Shown: positions 36,148 through 37,531 of the stretch, piece after piece
How the letters are laid out: each line of letters starts with the position of its first letter
Position numbering within the stretch: position 1 is the stretch's first letter
Source of the DNA: an uncultured Bacteroides sp.
GTDB lineage: Bacteria > Bacteroidota > Bacteroidia > Bacteroidales > Bacteroidaceae
Direction of reading: 5' to 3'
DNA: 37,531 nucleotides
Assembly: GCA_958453305.1 (NCBI GenBank)
Contig: CAUDXH010000018.1
Coordinates: forward strand, 1 to 37,531
Program-made: the position numbers and the translations under genes
Notes under the pieces: generated by a model
The model's input: only the letters and a program-made list of their open reading frames with translations
Told to the model about the DNA's origin: nothing
The model's database searches: none

Positions 36148-37098
36148 TTAACTACTAAAGGATACACTGTACCCTTAACAGAAGAATTCCTGCAACAAAA
36201 TCCTTTTTTAGTGTTAGACACTGCTTTCTTTTCCACTTCATTCAAGCATAAACTATTGGCTGAAATGGAGAATATTGATGAACAATGCAATGGATTATTG
36301 ATAAGTTCAGAGAATTTTCAAGCATTGGAACTGTTGCAAGAGAAATACCAAGAGCAAATAAAGTGTGTATACATAGATCCTTCATACAATACCGGACCTT
36401 CCAAGATTATTTATAAAAATAATTTCCAAAATGGAAGTTGGTTGTCATTAATGGATAATAGACTTAATTTATGCTATAAGTTGATTGATGATACTAGTTG
36501 CTTATGTGTTGCTATTGATGACTTTGAAATGGCAAATCTCTCCAAATTACTAGATGCTAATTATTTAGGATTTCAAAGAGACATGATTATTGTGAACCAC
36601 CATCCACAAGGAACGCCAAAGGAAAATGTTTCTAGAACACATGAATATGCCATCATACTTTCTCCTAAAGGTGAGAATGTGATGAAAAACGAAGATGAGT
36701 TAGATAATGTAGAATTGCGTCCACTAATGAGAAGTGGTTCAGCCGATAATAACTATAGACATGGTCGTTGGAAAAGTTTTTACGCAATATTAATTGATCC
36801 TATCACAAAAGAAATAAAAGGATATGAACAACCACCTCAATTAGGGGCAACTTATCCCAAAGAGAGAACATATAAAGGGAACTATCATTGGCTGCTGGCA
36901 AGCATAGATAGTATGGAACGAAAATTTGTTATCATCAAAAACAAGGAAGAGTTTGCATCTGTTGAACAAGCTGGATTGGCAAAGCTGATGGCTGACCAAT
37001 TAAAAGCAGTGGTTGCAAAGTATTCAATCTATAGGTTTGATGATTATAATCTGCTAAATTGTTATGCAATGAGCATAAGGCATTTAACTCCCGTTTAA
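36148..37098 (+). pseudogene. truncated type III-like DNA methyltransferase (Mod)
   Basis: The frame is open from the first base after the IS to TAA 37096-37098 (316 codons); an internal GTG at 36211 is the only start-like codon near its 5' end. The protein resembles Mod subunits of type III restriction systems: DTAFFSTSFKHKLLAEMENI, LLISSENFQALELLQEKY, then motif IV as CVYIDPSYNTG where DPPY is expected, then IIYKNNFQNGSWLSLMDNRL and CVAIDDFEMANL. The N-terminus is missing at the IS edge. Family resemblance stops near ATYPKERTYKGN, after which about 70 residues are unrecognised. The protein (usual length 500-680) thus seems to lack an N-terminal part and most of its C-terminal half. No restriction subunit is in the window. 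Probably nonfunctional. Confidence 0.75.
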
Positions 37099-37120
37099 AT
37101 GGAGATTAAACAGGAGTTAA
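37084..37120 (+). repeat. inverted repeat spanning the Mod-remnant stop codon
   Basis: TTAACTCCCGTTTAA (37084-37098) pairs with TTAAACAGGAGTTAA (37106-37120) with one mismatch and a 7-nt loop. The right side is followed by ATACTTTTG. It may be a terminator, and the TAA stop lies in the left arm. Confidence 0.6.
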
Positions 37121-37130
37121 ATACTTTTGT

Positions 37131-37531
37131 GAGACACTGTCCTGAATTTTGTGTAAATGGAAACAGGATTCAGTTGTAAGTTTGTTCTTATATCTGGATT
37201 CTGTTTTCAAAAATAAGCATAAATTGATTCATAATCAAGCCCCAGTTATGAATCGGCTGTGTCCATTTCTTCTCAATTTCCATAAGTGAAAGATAAACGG
37301 TCTTTTTAACTGCATCATCCGAAGGGAATGAAAGCTTTGATTTTGTGTACTTTCTGATTTTCCCATTCAGATTTTCAATGAGATTTGTAGTATAGATTAT
37401 TTTTCTGATTTCCAGCGGGAACTGGAAGAAAACAGTCAAATCATCCCAGTTGTTTCTCCATGAAAGTATGGCGTATGGATACTTTCCTCCCCATTTCTTT
37501 TCCAGATTGTCAAGTTCTGTGGCTGCAACCT
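37131..37531 (-). mobile_element. end of an IS256-family insertion sequence (continues beyond window)
   Basis: The sequence starting GAGACACTGTCCTGAATTTT at 37131 has the look of an IS256-family terminus (GAGAC-TGTC then TTTGTGTAAA). The transposase C-terminus begins 57 nt inside it. The other end is outside the window, so the boundary could not be confirmed by its inverted partner. Confidence 0.6.
37188..37531 (-). CDS. IS256-family transposase, C-terminal part (partial)
   Basis: The frame enters from the right window edge and stops at TAA (37190-37188). The visible 113 residues contain ELDNLEKKWGGKYPYAILSW, WDDLTVFFQFPLEIRKIIYT and TNLIENLNGKIRK. These are the C-terminal hallmark of IS256 mutator-type transposases, with the Glu in NLIENLN being the third residue of the DDE triad. 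The C-terminus is intact in what is visible. A TTG at 37439 is not the real start. Confidence 0.85.
   Translation of the reverse strand, partial: VAATELDNLEKKWGGKYPYAILSWRNNWDDLTVFFQFPLEIRKIIYTTNLIENLNGKIRKYTKSKLSFPSDDAVKKTVYLSLMEIEKKWTQPIHNWGLIMNQFMLIFENRIQI

Noticed and set aside
1..37531. CRISPR arrays, rRNA genes, complete tRNA genes, replication origin
   Set aside because: No regularly spaced repeats, rRNA-like stretches, cloverleaves or origin-like iterons were seen.

Overview
The window looks like a chromosomal segment of a gut Bacteroidales species (Bacteroides/Phocaeicola type). The evidence is the AT-leaning coding sequence, promoters of the Bacteroidetes form (TTTG, about 19 nt, TAnnTTTG), poor Shine-Dalgarno sites, a SusC/SusD pair, a one-protein hybrid two-component regulator (HTCS), and many lipoprotein glycosidases. 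Species was not determined.

Layout. (1) 136-2898: a secreted GH29 alpha-L-fucosidase with its own promoter, then nicotinate phosphoribosyltransferase (pncB), separated by two hairpins. (2) 3000-9523: a branched-chain amino-acid operon, leuA-leuC-leuD-(isopropylmalate/citramalate synthase homologue)-leuB. It is preceded by a promoter, a 28-codon Leu/Ile-rich leader peptide and mutually exclusive antiterminator and terminator hairpins, and it ends in a hairpin shared with the convergent gene. (3) 9550-11556, minus strand: a PIF1/RecD-like helicase with C-terminal TPRs and a structured 5' leader. (4) 12040-32726: a polysaccharide utilization locus (PUL), all on the plus strand: GH2, HTCS, SusC, SusD, a large GH43 with an inserted beta-sandwich, two tandem small GH43 lipoproteins, a DUF2961/GH172 lipoprotein, an arabinanase-like GH43, and an uncharacterised six-hairpin-like protein. 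(5) 32886-34109, minus strand: a membrane acyltransferase of visibly higher GC. (6) 34357-37531: a decayed mobile/restriction region with an IS4-family element (perfect 20-bp ends, transposase broken by three frameshifts) abutting a 5'-truncated type III-like DNA methyltransferase, then the end of an IS256-family element running out of the window.

How the genes work together. In the PUL, the HTCS would sense an oligosaccharide in the periplasm and switch on susCD and the downstream enzymes. SusD/SusC would bind and import the glycan, and surface or periplasmic GH43 and GH172 enzymes would remove furanosidic sugars. Four GH43s plus GH172 point to a furanose-rich glycan (arabinan, arabinogalactan or a D-arabinan/fructan-like polymer). 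The exact substrate cannot be read from sequence. The least explained component is the 676-residue protein at the PUL end. In the leu operon, the Leu and Ile codons of the leader fit a pathway in which LeuBCD may serve both leucine and, via citramalate, isoleucine.
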